A DNA stretch of 64,000 nt, taken from assembly GCF_037975245.1 (NCBI RefSeq), contig NC_092575.1:8774001-8838000 (forward strand), written 5' to 3'. Origin of the DNA: Apostichopus japonicus (Eukaryota > Echinodermata > Holothuroidea > Aspidochirotida > Stichopodidae). A program made the position numbers and the translations under genes. Positions 14,664 through 28,267 of the stretch are shown in pieces. Each line of letters begins with the position of its first letter. Positions within the stretch are counted from its first letter, which is position 1. Below the pieces are notes generated by a model. The model worked only from the letters and a program-made list of their open reading frames with translations, had not been told where the DNA came from and made no database searches.

Positions 14664-15589
14664 GTACCGATTAATCGAATGTGCGGTACCGAAAATCAAT
14701 TGTGCGGTATCGATCAATCGAATGTGCGGTACCGATCAATCGCATGTGCCGTACCGATCAATCGAATGTGCAGTAAATTTAAATAGAATATGCGGTACCG
14801 ATAAATGGAATGTGCGGTACCGATAAATCATATATGCGGTACCGATTTATTGAATGTGCGGTATCGACCAATCGAATGTTCGTTGCCGATAAATAGAATA
14901 TGCGGTACAGATCAATCGAATGTGCGTTACCAATTAATGGATTGTGCTTTACCGATCAATCGATCGTGCGCTACCGATCAATCGAATGTGTGGTACCTTT
15001 CAATCGAATGTGCGGTACATTAAAATAGAATGTGCGATACCGATAAATCGAATGTGCGGTACCGATCAATCGAATGTGCGGTAACGATAAATCGAATGTG
15101 CGTTGCCGATAAACCGAATGTGCGGTACATTAAAATAGAATGTGCGGTACCGATAAATCGAATGTGCGTTACCGATCAATCGAATGTGCGATGGGTTAAT
15201 CGAATGTGCCTTACCGATTAATCGAATGTGCGGTACCGATATACTGAATGTGCGGTATCGATCAATCGAATATGCAGTACCGATAAATAGAATGTGCGTT
15301 GCCGAAAAATCGAATGTGCGATAAATTTAAATAGAATTTGCGATACCGATAAATCGAATGTGCGGTACCGATCAATAGAATATGCGGTACCGATAAACCG
15401 AATGTGCGTTGCCGATAAATCGAATGTGCGTAACCGATCAATCGAATGTGCATTGATCAATCGAATGTGCGGTACCGATTAATCGAATGTGCGGTACCGA
15501 AAATCAATTGTGCGGTATCGATCAATCGAATGTGCGGTACCGATAAATCGAATGTGCGGTACCGAGCAATCGAATGTGCGGTAACGATA
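14664..15589 (+). repeat. R sub-block, copy 3 (in A2)
   Basis: It aligns with 8398-9323 at offset 6,266 and keeps the same two missing monomers relative to R copy 1 and the same GATGGGTTAATC marker. Confidence 0.75.
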
Positions 15590-16500
15590 AATCGAATGTG
15601 CGGTACCGATCAATTGAATGTACGTTGCCGATCAATCGAATGTGCGATACCGATAAATCGAATGTGCGTTACCGATCAATCAAATGAGCGGTTCCAATAA
15701 ATCGAATGTGCGGTACATTTAAATAGAATGTGCGGTACCGATAAATCGAATGTGCGATAAATTTAAATAAAATGTGCGGTACCGATAAATGAAATGTGCG
15801 GTACCGATCAATCGAATATGCGGTACCGATAAATCGAAAGTGCGGTACCGATAAATCATATACACGGTACCGATTTATTGAATGTGCGGTACCGATAAAT
15901 CGAATGTGCGTTGCCGATAAATCGAATGTGCGTTACCGATCAACGAATGTTCGGTACCGATCAATGGAATGTGTGGTACCGATAAATCGAATGTGCGTTA
16001 CCGATTCATCGATTGTTCTCTACCGATAAATCAATTGTTCGGTATCGATCAATCGAATGTGCGGTACCGATCAATCGAATGTGCGGTACCGATAAATCGA
16101 AGGTGCGGTACCGATCAATCGAATGTGCGTTGCCGATCGATCGAATGTGCGGTACCGATTAATCGAATGTTCGATACCGATCAATCGAATGTGCGGTACC
16201 GATCGATCGAATGTACGGTACCGATCAATCGAATGTGCGGTACCGATCAATCGAATGTACGTTGCCGATTTATTGTATATGCGGTACCGATCAATCGAAT
16301 GTGCGGTACCGATCAATCGAATGTGCGTTGCCGATAAATCGAACATGCGGTACAGATCAATCGAATGTGCGTTACAAATTAATGGATTGTGCTTTACCGA
16401 TCAGTCGATCGTACGCTACCGATCAATTGAATGTGTGGTACCTATCAATCGAATGTGCGGTACATTATAATAGAATGTGCGATACCGATAAATCGAATGT
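15590..16500 (+). repeat. Family A higher-order repeat, copy A3 (truncated)
   Basis: It matches the X block at 9324 onward with offset 6,266 up to about 16500. There the sequence switches to material like the R block near 15.0-15.5 kb. Only the first 0.9 kb of the unit is present, so this is a broken or recombined third copy. Confidence 0.8.
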
Positions 16501-17109
16501 GCGGTACCAATCAATCGAATGTGCGGTACCGATAAATCGAATGTGCGGTAACGATAAATCGAATGTGCGTTGCCGATAAACCGAATGTGCGGTACATTAA
16601 AATAGAATGTGCGGTACCGATAAATCGAATGTGCGTTACCGATCAATCGAATGTGCGATGGGTTAATCGAATGTGCCTTACCGATTAATCGAATGTGCGG
16701 TACCGATATACTGAATGTGCGGTATCGATCAATCGAATATGCAGTACCGATAAATAGAATGTGCGTTGCCGAAAAATCGAATGTGCGATAAATTTAAATA
16801 GAATTTGCGATACCGATAAATCGAATGTGCGGTACCGATCAATAGAATATGCGGTACCGATAAACCGAATGTGCGTTGCCGATAAATCGAATGTGCGTTA
16901 CCGATCAATCGAATGTGCATTGATCAATCGAATGTGCGGTACCGATTAATCGAATGTGCGGTAACGATAAATCGAATGTGCGTTACCGATCAATCGAATG
17001 TGCATTGATCAATCGAATGTGCGTTGCAGATTAATCGAATGTGCGGTACCGAAAATTAATTGTGCGGTATCTATCAATCGAATGTGCGGTACCGATAAAT
17101 CGAATGTGC
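16501..17109 (+). repeat. Mosaic of R-end and X-like monomers
   Basis: From about 16550 to 16960 the order of variants matches the R block near 15.09-15.49 kb at offset 1,467, including the GATGGGTTAATC marker near 16657. The rest resembles the X-block stretch around 940-1090 (19-bp monomer followed by GTTGCAGATTAATC). No unique sequence is present. Confidence 0.65.
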
Positions 17110-17862
17110 GGTACCGATCAATCACATGTTCCGTACCGATCAGACGAATGTGCGTTACCGATAAATCGAATATGCGGTAAATTTAAATAGAATTTGCGGT
17201 ACCGATAAATGGAATGTGCGGTACCGATCAATCGAATATGCGGTACCGATCAATCGATTGTGCGATTGATCAATCGAAGGTGCGGTACCGATTAATCTAA
17301 TGTGCGGTACCGATCAATGGAGTGTGCGGTATCACCAAATCGAATGTGCCGTACCGATCAATCGAATGTGCGGTACCGATGAATAAAATGTGCGGTACCG
17401 ATCAATCGAATATGCGGTACCGATAAATCGAATGTGCGGTACCGATTAATCGAATGTGCTGTACCGATCAATCAAATGTGCGGTTCCAATGAATCGAATG
17501 TGCAGTACATTTAAATAGAATGTGCGGTACCGATCAATCGAATGTGCGGTGAGGATGAATCGAATGTGCCGTACGGATAAATCGAATGTGCGTTACCGAT
17601 AAATCAAATACGCGGTACCGATTTATTGAATGTGCGGTATCGATCAATCGAATATGCGGTTCCGATAAATCGAATGTGCGTTGTCGAAAAATCGAATGTG
17701 CGTTACCGATCAATCGAATGTGCCGTACCGATAAATCGAATGTGCGTTGCAGATAAATCGAATGTGCGGTAAATTTAATAGAATGTGCGGTACCGATAAA
17801 TGGAATGTGCGGTACCGATCAATCGAATATGCGGTAAAGATTAATCGAATGTGCGGTACCGA
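17110..17862 (+). repeat. Direct repeat, first copy (pairs with 18881-19675)
   Basis: The order of variants recurs at offset 1,771, changing to 1,813 after about 17430. The change is a 42-bp insertion in the second copy, near 19210-19250, made of one 22-bp and one 20-bp monomer. Shared markers include a truncated AT-rich monomer AAATTTAATAG near 17775. Confidence 0.7.
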
Positions 17863-18880
17863 TCAATCGAATGTGCCGTACCGATCAGACGAATGTGCGT
17901 TACCGATAATTCGAATATGCGGTAAATTTAAATAGAATATGCGGTACCGATAAATGGAATGTGCGGTACCGATCAATCGAATATGCGGTACCGATCAATC
18001 GAATGTGCGATTGATCAATCGAATGTGCGGTACCGATTAATCTAATGTGCGGTACCGATCAATCAAATGTGCGGTTCCAATAAATCGAATGTGCGGTACA
18101 TTTAAATAGAATGTGCGGTACCGATCAATCGAATGTGCGGTGAGGATCAATCGAATGTGCGCTACGGATAAATCGAATGTGCGTAACCGATAAATCAAAT
18201 ACGCGGTACCGATTTATTGAATGTGCGATATCGATCAATCGAATATGCCGTACCGATAATTAGAATGTGCGTTGCCGAAAAATCGAATGTGCGTTACCGA
18301 TCAATCGAATGTGCATTGATCAATCGAATGTGCGGTACCGATTAATCGAATGTGCGGTACCGAAAATCAATTGTGCGGTATCGATCAATCGAATGTGCGG
18401 TACCGATAAATCGAATGTGCAGTACCGATCAATCAAATGTGCCGTACCAATAAATCGAATGTAAGTTACCGATAAATCGAGTGTGCGATAAATTTAAATA
18501 AAATGTGCGGTACCGATAAATGAAATGTGCGGTACCGATCAATCGAATATGCGGTACCGATAAATAAAAGGTGCGTTACCGATCATCAAATGAGCGGTTC
18601 CAATAAATCGAATGTGCGGTACATTTAAATAGAATGTGCGGTACCGATAAATCGAATGTGCGGTAAATTTAAATAGAACGTGCGTTACAGATAAATCGAA
18701 CGTGCGTTATCGATCAATCGAATGTGCGGTACCGAAAATCAATTGTGCGGTATCGATCAATCGAATGTGCGGTACCGATCAATCGAATGTGCGGTACCGA
18801 TCAATCGAATTTGCGTTGCCGATAAATCGAATTTGCGTTACCGATCAATCGAATGTGCGGTACCGATCAATCGAATGTGC
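17863..18880 (+). repeat. Family A mosaic related to the Q block start
   Basis: The first half (to about 18290) resembles 2700-3110, including the CAGACG, GATAATTCG and GGTGAGGATC type monomers. The rest contains 19-bp monomers and AT-rich AAATTTAAATAA monomers as in the X block. I found only satellite monomers here. Confidence 0.65.
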
Positions 18881-19675
18881 GGTACCGATCAATCGAATGT
18901 GCCGTACCGATCAGACGAATGTGCGTTACCGATAAATCGAATATGCGGTAAATTTAAATAGAATTTGCGGTACCGATAAATGGAATGTGCGGTACCGATC
19001 AATCGAATATGCGGTACCGATCAATCGATTGTGCGATTGATCAATCGAAGGTGCGGTACCGATTAATCTAAGGTGCGGTACCGATCAATGGAGTGTGCCG
19101 TATCACCAAATCGAATGTGCCGTACCGATCAATCGAATGTGCGGTACCGATGAATAAAATGTGCGGTACCGATCAATCGAATATGCGGTACCGATAAATC
19201 GAATGTGCGTTACCGATCAATCGAATGTGCGATTGATGAATCGAATGTGCGGTACCGATTAATCGAATGTGCTGTACCGATCAATCAAATGTGCGGTTCC
19301 AATGAATCGAATGTGCAGTACATTTAAATAGAATGTGCGGTACCGATCAATCGAATGTGCGGTGAGGATGAATCGAATGTGCCGTACGGATCAATCGAAT
19401 GTGCGTTACCGATAAATCAAATACGCGGTACCGATTTATTGAATGTGCGGTATCGATCAATCGAATATGCGGTTCCGATAAATCGAATGTGCGTTGTCGA
19501 AAAATCGAATGTGCGTTACCGATCAATCGAATGTGCCGTACCGATAAATCGAATGTGCGTTGCAGATAAATCGAATGTGCGGTAAATTTAATAGAATGTG
19601 CGGTACCGATAAATGGAATGTGCGGTACCGATCAATCGAATATGCGGTAAAGATTAATCGAATGTGCGGTACCGA
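18881..19675 (+). repeat. Direct repeat, second copy (pairs with 17110-17862)
   Basis: Same order of monomer variants as 17110-17862, with 42 bp more near 19210-19250. After 19675 the two copies part: this one continues into P-block-like monomers. Confidence 0.7.
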
Positions 19676-20150
19676 TATACTGAATGTGCGGTATCGATCA
19701 ATCGAATATGCAGTACCGATAAATAGAATGTGCGTTGCAGAAAAATCGAATGTGCGATCAATTTAAATAGAATGTGCGATACCGATAAATCGAATGTGCG
19801 GTACCGATCAACCGAATATGCGGTACCGATAAATCGAATGTGCGTTGCCGATAAATCGAATGTGCGGTACCGAAAATCAATTGTGCGTTACCGATCAATC
19901 GAATGTGCATTGATCAATCGAATGTGCGGTACCGATTAATCGAATGTGCGGTACCGAAAATCAATTGTGCGGTATCGATCAATCGAATGTGCGGTACCGA
20001 TAAATCGAATGTGCAGTACCGATCAATCGAATGTGCCGTACCGATAAATCGAATGTGCGTTACCGATAAATCGAATGTGCGATAAATTTAAATAAAATGT
20101 GCGGTACCGATAAATGAAATGTGCGGTACCGATCAATCGAATATGCGGTA
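19676..20150 (+). repeat. P-block start fragment
   Basis: It begins with the ATATACTG monomer and follows the order seen at about 1505-1860 and 10828-11180, with an extra AAAATCAATTG monomer near 19875. It then runs into an X-block fragment. Confidence 0.65.
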
Positions 20151-21187
20151 CCGATAAATCGAATGTGCGTTACCGATCAATCAAATGAGCGGTTCCAATA
20201 AATCGAATGTGCGGTACATTTAAATAGAATGTGCGGTACCGATAAATCGAATGTGCGATAAATTTAAATAAAATGTGCGGTACCGATAAATGAAATGTGC
20301 GGTACCGATCAATCGAATATGCGGTACCGATAAATCGAAAGTGCGGTACCGATAAATCATATACACTGTACCGATTTATTGAATGTGCGGTACCGATAAA
20401 TCGAATGTGCGTTGCCGATAAATCGAATGTGCGTTACCGATCAACGAATGTTCGGTACCGATCAATGGAATGTGTGGTACCGATAAATCGAATGTGCGAT
20501 ACCGATTCATCCATTGTTCTCTACCGATAAATCAATTGTTCGGTATCGATCAATCGAATGTGCGGTACCGATCAATCGAATGTGCGGTACCGATAAATCG
20601 AAGGTGCGGTACCGATCAATCGAATGTGCGTTGCCGATCGATCGAATGTGCGGTACCGATTAATCGAATGTTCGATACCGATCAATCGAATGTGCGGTAC
20701 CGATCGATCGAATGTACGGTACCGATCAATCGAATGTGCGGTACCGATCAATCGAATGTACGTTGCCGATTTATTGTATATGCGGTACCGATCAATCGAA
20801 TGTGCGGTACCGATCAATCGAATGTGCGTTGCCGATAAATCGAACATGCGGTACAGATCAATCGAATGTGCGTTACAAATTAATGGATTGTGCTTTACCA
20901 ATCAGTCGATCGTACGCTACCGATCAATTGAATGTGTAGTACCTATCAATCGAATGTGCGGTACATTATAAAAGAATGTGCGATACCGATAAATCGAATG
21001 TGCGGTACCAATCAATCGAATGTGCGGTACCGATAAATCGAATGTGCGTTGCCGATAAATCGAATGTGCGTTACCGATCAATCGAATGTGCATTGATCAA
21101 TCGAATGTGCGTTGCAGATTAATCGAATGTGCGGTACCGAAAATCAATTGTGCGGTATCTATCAATCGAATGTGCGGTACCGATAAA
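20151..21187 (+). repeat. Family A X-block fragment (copy A4)
   Basis: It aligns with 61-1097 at offset 20,090 and, over its first part, with A3 at offset 4,501. Private changes include CACTGTACC near 20367, CATCCATTG near 20512 and AAAAG in place of ATAG near 20970. Beyond 21187 the order departs from A1. Confidence 0.8.
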
Positions 21188-21480
21188 TCGAATGTGCGGT
21201 ACCGATCAATCAAATGTTCCGTACCAATAAATCGAATGTGCGTTACCGATCAATCGAATGTGCATTGATCAATCGAATGTGCGGTACCGATTAATCGAAT
21301 ATGCGGTACCGATATATCGAATGTGCGTTACCGATCAATCGAATGTGCGATTGATCAATCGAATGTGCGGTACCGATTAATCGAATGTGCGGTACCGATT
21401 AATCGAATGTGCGGTACCGATCAATCGAATGTGCGGTTCCAATAAATCGAATGTGCGGTACATTTACATAGAATGTGCGC
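21188..21480 (+). repeat. Transition between X fragment and T units
   Basis: Monomers here include ATATATCG, a run of ATTAATC types and the 14-bp palindrome at 21348-21361. The same order recurs at about 24190-24428 and 26060-26280, so this is the tail of a T unit whose front part is missing. Confidence 0.65.
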
Positions 21481-22554
21481 AACTGATCAATCGAATGTGC
21501 GGTACGGATAAATCGAATGTGCGTTACCGATAAATCAAATACGCGGTACCGATTTATTGAATGTGCGGTATCGATCAATCGAATATGCAGTACCGATAAA
21601 TCGAATGTGCGTTACCGATCAATCTAATGTGCGTTTCCGATCAATCGAATATGCGGTACCGATCAGTCGAATATGCGGTACCGATCAATCGAATGTGCGT
21701 TACCAATTCATCGATTGTGCTGTAATGATCAACCGAATGTGCGGTACCGATCAATCGAATGTGTGGTACCTATCAATCGAATGTGCGGTACCGATAAATC
21801 AGTTGTGCGGTATAGATCAATCGAATGTGCGTTACCGATCAATAGAATGTGCGGTACCGATAAATCGAATGTGCGTTGCAGATAAATCGAATGTGCGGTA
21901 CCGATCAATCGAATATGCGGTACCGATCAATCGAATGTGCGGTACCAATGAATAAAATGTGCGGTACCGATCAATCGAATATGCGGTACCGATAAATCGA
22001 ATGTGCGTTACAGATAAATCGAATGTGCGTTATCGATCAATCGAATGTGCGGTACCGAACAATCGAATGTGCGGTGACGAACAATCGAATGTGTGGTACT
22101 TATAAATCAAATTTGCGGTATCGATCAATCGAATGTGCGGTACCGATAAATCATATATGCGATACCGATTTATTGAATGTGCGGTACCGATAAATCGAAT
22201 GTGCGTTGACGATAAATCGAATGTGCGTTACCGATCAACGAATGTTCGGTATCGATCAATCGAGTGTGCGGTACCGATAAATCGAATGTGCGGTACCGAA
22301 AATCAATTGTGCGGTATCGATCAATCGATTGTGCGGTACCGATAAATCGAATATGCGGTACCGATCAATCGAATGTGCCGTACCGATCAGACGAATGTGC
22401 GTTACCGATAATTCGAACATGCGGTAAATTTAAATAGAATATGCGGTACCGATAAATGGAATGTGCGGTACCGATCAATCGAATATGCGGTACCGATCAA
22501 TCGAATGTGCGATTGATCAATCGAATGTGCGGTACCGATTAATCTAATGTGCGG
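21481..22554 (+). repeat. T0 unit (partial, 1,074 bp)
   Basis: It aligns with 26281-27354 at offset 4,800. It stops where T1 begins, so the rear part of the unit is missing compared with T3. Confidence 0.75.
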
Positions 22555-24428
22555 TACCGATCAATCGAATGTGCGGTACGGAAAAATCGAATGTGCGTTA
22601 CCGATAAATCAAATACGCGGTACCGATTTATTGAATGTGCGGTATCGATCAATCGAATATGCAGTACCGATAAATCGAATGTGCGTTACCGATCAATCTA
22701 ATGTGCGTTTCCGATCAATCGAATATGCGGTACCGATCAGTCGAATATGCGGTACCGATCAATCGAATGTGCGTTACCAATTCATCGATTGTGCTGTAAT
22801 GATCAACCGTATGTGCGGTACCGATCAATCAAATGTTCCGTACCGATAAATCGAATGTGCGTCACCGATAGATCGAATGTGCGGTAAATTTAAATAGAAC
22901 GTGCGGTACCGATAAATAGAATGTGCGGTACCGATCAATCGAATATGCGGTACCGATAAATCGAATGGGCGTTGACGATAAATCGAATGTGCGATACCGA
23001 TCAATCGAATGTGCATTGATCAATCGAATGTGCGGTACCGATTAATCGAATGTGCGGTACCGAAAATCAATTGTGCGGTATCGATCAATCGAATGTGCGG
23101 TACCGATAAATCGAATATGCGGTACCGATCAATCGAATGTGCGGTACCGATCAGACGAATGTGCGGTACCGATTAATCGAATGTGCGGTACCGAAAATCA
23201 ATTGTGCGGTATCGATCAATCGAATGTGCGGTACCGATAAATCGAATATGCGGTACCGATCAATCGAATGTGCCGTACCGATCAGACGAATGTGCGTTAC
23301 CGATAATTCGAATATGTGGTAAATTTAAATTGAATATGCGGTACCGATAAATGGAATGTGCGGTACCAATCAATCGAATATGCGGTACCGATCAATCGAA
23401 TGTGCGATTGATCAATCGAATGTGCGGTACCGATTAATCTAATGTGCAGTACCGATCAATCAAATGTGCGGTTCCAATAAATCGAATGTGCGGTACATTT
23501 AAATAGAATGTGCGGTACCGATCAATCGAATGTGCGGTGAGGATCAATCGAATGTGCGGTACGGATAAATCGAATGTGCGTAACCGATAAATCAAATACG
23601 CGGTACCGATTTATTGAATGTGCGATATCGATCAATCGAATATGCCGTACCGATAATTAGAATGTGCGTTGCCGAAAAATCGAATGTGCGTTACCGATCA
23701 ATCTAATGTGCGTTTCCGATCAATCGAATGTGCGGTACCGATTAATCGAATGTGCAGTACCGATCAATCGAATGTGCGGTACCGATGAATAAAATGTGCG
23801 GTACCGATGAATCGAATGTGCGGTACCGATCAATCGAATGTACGTTACCGATCAATCGGATGTGCGATTGATGAATCGAATGTGCGGTACCGATAAATCG
23901 AATGTGCGGTACCGATCAATCGAATGTGCCGTTCCGATTAATCGAATGTGCGGTACCGATCAATCGAATGTGCGGTACATTAAAATAGAATGTGCGTTAC
24001 CGATCAATCGAATGTGCATTCATCAATCGAATGTGCGGTACCGATTAATCGAATGTGCGGTACCGAAAATCAATTGTGCGGTATCGATCAATCGAATGTG
24101 CGGTACCGATCAATCGCATGTGCCGTACCGATAAATCGAATGTGCGTTACCGATAAATCGAATGTGCGTTACCAATCAATCGAATGTGCATTGATCAATC
24201 GAATGTGCGGTACCGATTAATCGAATATGCGGTACCGATATATCGAATGTGCGTTACCGATCAATCGAATGTGCGATTGATCAATCGAATGTGCGGTACC
24301 GATTAATCGAATGTGCGGTACCGATTAATCGAATGTGCGGTACCGATTAATCGAATGTGCGGTACCGATCAATCGAATGTGCGGTTCCAATAAATCGAAT
24401 GTGCGGTACATTTACATAGAATGTGCGC
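22555..24428 (+). repeat. T1 unit (1,874 bp)
   Basis: It aligns with T2 at offset 1,874 over most of its length, then at 1,852 near the end, where T1 has three consecutive ATTAATC monomers (24300-24360) and T2 has two. The difference is one 22-bp monomer. Confidence 0.8.
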
Positions 24429-26280
24429 TACTGATCAATCGAATGTGCGGTACGGATAAATCGAATGAGCGTTACCGATAAATCAAATACGCGGTACCGA
24501 TTTATTGAATGTGCGGTATCGATCAATCGAATATGCAGTACCGATAAATCGAATGCGCGTTACCGATCAATCTAATGTGCGTTTCCGATCAATCGAATAT
24601 GCGGTACCGATCAGTCGAATATGCGGTACCGATCAATCGAATGTGCGTTACCAATTCATCGATTGTGCTGTAATGATCAACCGAATGTGCGGTACCGATC
24701 AATCAAATGTTCCGTACCGATAAATCGAATGTGCGTCACCGATAGATCGAATGTGCGGTAAATTTAAATAGAACGTGCGGTACCGATAAATAGAATGTGC
24801 GGTACCGATCAATCGAATATGCGGTACCGATAAATCGAATGTGCGTTGACGATAAATCGAATGTGCGATACCGATCAATCGAATGTGCACTGATCAATCG
24901 AATGTGCGGTACCGATTAATCGAATGTGCGGTACCGAAAATCAATTGTGCGGTATCGATCAATCGAATGTGCGGTACCGATAAATAGAATATGCGGTACC
25001 GATCAATCGAATGTGCCGTACCGATCAGACGAATGTGCGGTACCGATTAATCGAATGTGCGGTACCGAAAATCAATTGTGCGGTATCGATCAATCGAATG
25101 TGCGGTACCGATAAATCGAATATGCGGTACCGATCAATCGAATGTGCCGTACCGATCAGACGAATGTGCGTTACCGATAATTCGAATATGTGGTAAATTT
25201 AAATTGAATATGCGGTACCGATAAATGGAATGTGCGGTACCAATCAATCGAATATGCGGTACCGATCAATCGAATGTGCGATTGATCAATCGAATGTGCG
25301 GTACCGATTAATCTAATGTGCAGTACCGATCAATCAAATGTGCGGTTCCAATAAATCGAATGTGCGGTACATTTAAATAGAATGTGCGGTACCGATCAAT
25401 CGAATGTGCGGTGAGGATCAATCGAATGTGCGGTACGGATAAATCGAATGTGCGTAACCGATAAATCAAATACGCGGTACCGATTTATTGAATGTGCGAT
25501 ATCGATCAATCGAATATGCCGTACCGATAATTAGAATGTGCGTTGCCGAAAAATCGAATGTGCGTTACCGATCACTCTAATGTGCGTTTCCGATCAATCG
25601 AATGTGCGGTACCGATTAATCGAATGTGCAGTACCGATCAATCGAATGTGCGGTACCGATGAATAAAATGTGCGGTACCGATAAATCGAATGTGCGTTAC
25701 CGATCAATCGAATGTACGTTACCGATCAATCGGATGTGCGATTGATGAATCGAATGAGCGGTACCGATAAATCGAATGTGCGGTACCAATCAATCGAATG
25801 TGCCGTTCCGATTAATCGAATGTGCGGTACCGATCAATCGAATGTGCGGTACATTAAAATAGAATGTGCGTTACCGATCAATCGAATGTGCATTCATCAA
25901 TCGAATGTGCGGTACCGATTAATCGAATGTGCGGTACCGAAAATCAATTGTGCGGTATCGATCAATCGAATGTGCGGTACCGATCAATCGCATGTGCCGT
26001 ACCGATAAATCGAATGTGCGTTACCGATAAATCGAATGTGCGTTACCGATCAATCGAATGTGCATTGATCAATCGAATGTGCGGTACCGATTAATCGAAT
26101 ATGCGGTACCGATATATCGAATGTGCGTTACCGATCAATCGAATGTGCGATTGATCAATCGAATGTGCGGTACCGATTAATCGAATGTGCGGTACCGATT
26201 AATCGAATGTGCGGTACCGATCAATCGAATGTGCGGTTCCAATAAATCGAATGTGCGGTACATTTACATAGAATGTGCGC
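24429..26280 (+). repeat. T2 unit (1,852 bp)
   Basis: Second full tandem T unit, nearly identical to T1 apart from single bases (for example GAGCG near 24469 and 25756) and one missing monomer near its end. Confidence 0.8.
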
Positions 26281-28267
26281 TACTGATCAATCGAATGTGC
26301 GGTACGGATAAATCGAATGTGCGTTACCGATGAATCAAATACGCGGTACCGATTTATTGAATGTGCGGTATCGATCAATCGAATATGCAGTACCGATAAA
26401 TCGAATGTGCGTTACCGATCAATCTAATGTGCGTTTCCGATCAATCGAATATGCGGTACCGATCAGTCGAATATGCGGTACCGATCAATCGAATGTGCGT
26501 TACCAATTCATCGATTGTGCTGTAATGATCAACCGAATGTGCGGTACCGATCAATCGAATGTGTGGTACCTATCAATCGAATGTGCGGTACCGATAAATC
26601 AGTTGTGCGGTATAGATCAATCGAATGTGCGTTACCGATCAATAGAATGTGCGGTACCGATTAATCGAATGTGCGTTGCAGATAAATCGAATGTGCGGTA
26701 CCGATCAATCGAATATGCGGTACCGATCAATCGAATGTGCGGTACCAATGAATAAAATGTGCGGTACCGATCAATCGAATATGCGGTACCGATAAATCGA
26801 ATGTGCGTTACAGATAAATCGAATGTGCGTTATCGATCAATCGAATGTGCGGTACCGAACAATCGAATGTCCGGTGACGAACAATCGAATGTGTGGTACT
26901 TATAAATCAAATTTGCGGTATCGATCAATCGAATGTGCGGTACCGATAAATCATATATGCGATACCGATTTATTGAATGTGCGGTACCGATATATCGAAT
27001 GTGCGTTGACGATAAATCGAATGTGCGTTACCGATCAACGAATGTTCGGTATCGATCAATCGAGTGTGCGGTACCGATAAATCGAATGTGCGGTACCGAA
27101 AATCAATTGTGCGGTATCGATCAATCGATTGTGCGGTACCGATAAATCGAATATGCGGTACCGATCAATCGAATGTGCCGTACCGATCAGACGAATGTGC
27201 GTTACCGATAATTCGAATATGCGGTAAATTTAAATAGAATATGCGGTACCGATAAATGGAATGTGCGGTACCGATCAATCGAATATGCGGTACCGATCAA
27301 TCGAATGTGCGATTGATCAATCGAATGTGCGGTACCGATTAATCTAATGTGCGGTACCGATCAATCAAATGTGCGGTTCCAATAAATCGAATGTGCGGTA
27401 CATTTAAATAGAATGTGCGGTACCGATCAATCGAATGTGCGGTGAGGATCAATCGAATGTGCGGTACGGATAAATCGAATGTGCGTAACCGATAAATCAA
27501 ATACGCGGTACCGATTTATTGAATGTGCGATATCGATCAATCGAATATGCCGTACCGATAATTAGAATGTGCGTTGCCGAAAAATCGAATGTGCGTTACC
27601 GATCACTCTAATGTGCGTTTCCGATCAATCGAATGTGCGGTACCGATTAATCGAATGTGCAGTACCGATCAATCGAATGTGCGGTACCGATGAATAAAAT
27701 GTGCGGTACCGATAAATCGAATATGCGGTACCGATCAATCGAATGTACGTTACCGATCAATCGGATGTGCGATTGATGAATCGAATGTGCGGTACCGATA
27801 AATCGAATGTGCGGTACCGATCAATCGAATGTGCCGTTCCGATTAATCGAATGTGCGGTACCGATCAATCGAATGTGCGGTACATTAAAATAGAATGTGC
27901 GTTACCGATCAATCGAATGTGCATTCATCAATCGAATGTGCGGTACCGATTAATCGAATGTGCGGTACCGAAAATCAATTGTGCGGTATCGATCAATCGA
28001 ATGTGCGGTACCGATCAATCGCATGTGCCGTACCGATAAATCGAATGTGCGTTACCGATAAATCGAATGTGCGTTACCAATCAATCGAATGTGCATTGAT
28101 CAATCGAATGTGCGGTACCGATTAATCGAATATGCGGTACCGATATATCGAATGTGCGCTACCGATCAATCGAATGTGCGATTGATCAATCGAATGTGCG
28201 GTACCGATCAATCGAATGTGCGGTTCCAATAAATCGAATGTGTGGTACATTTACATAGAATGTGCGC
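26281..28267 (+). repeat. T3 unit (1,987 bp)
   Basis: Its front (to about 27354) follows T0 at offset 4,800. Its rear follows T2 at offset 2,031. It is therefore a recombinant of the T0 type and the T1/T2 type. It ends at the CTACTGATC monomer near 28268. Confidence 0.75.

Larger units (their letters stand above)
9324..15589 (+). repeat. Family A higher-order repeat, copy A2 (short form)
   Basis: This 6,266-bp unit repeats A1 in the order X, P, Q, Q, R. Its first part aligns with 1-5450 at offset 9,323. Its last part aligns with 7002-9323 at offset 6,266, and the next unit starts at 15590. Its length equals A1 minus 3,057 bp exactly. The R part is one monomer shorter at two places than R1 in A1, and identical in this respect to the R at 8398-9323. 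Confidence 0.85.
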
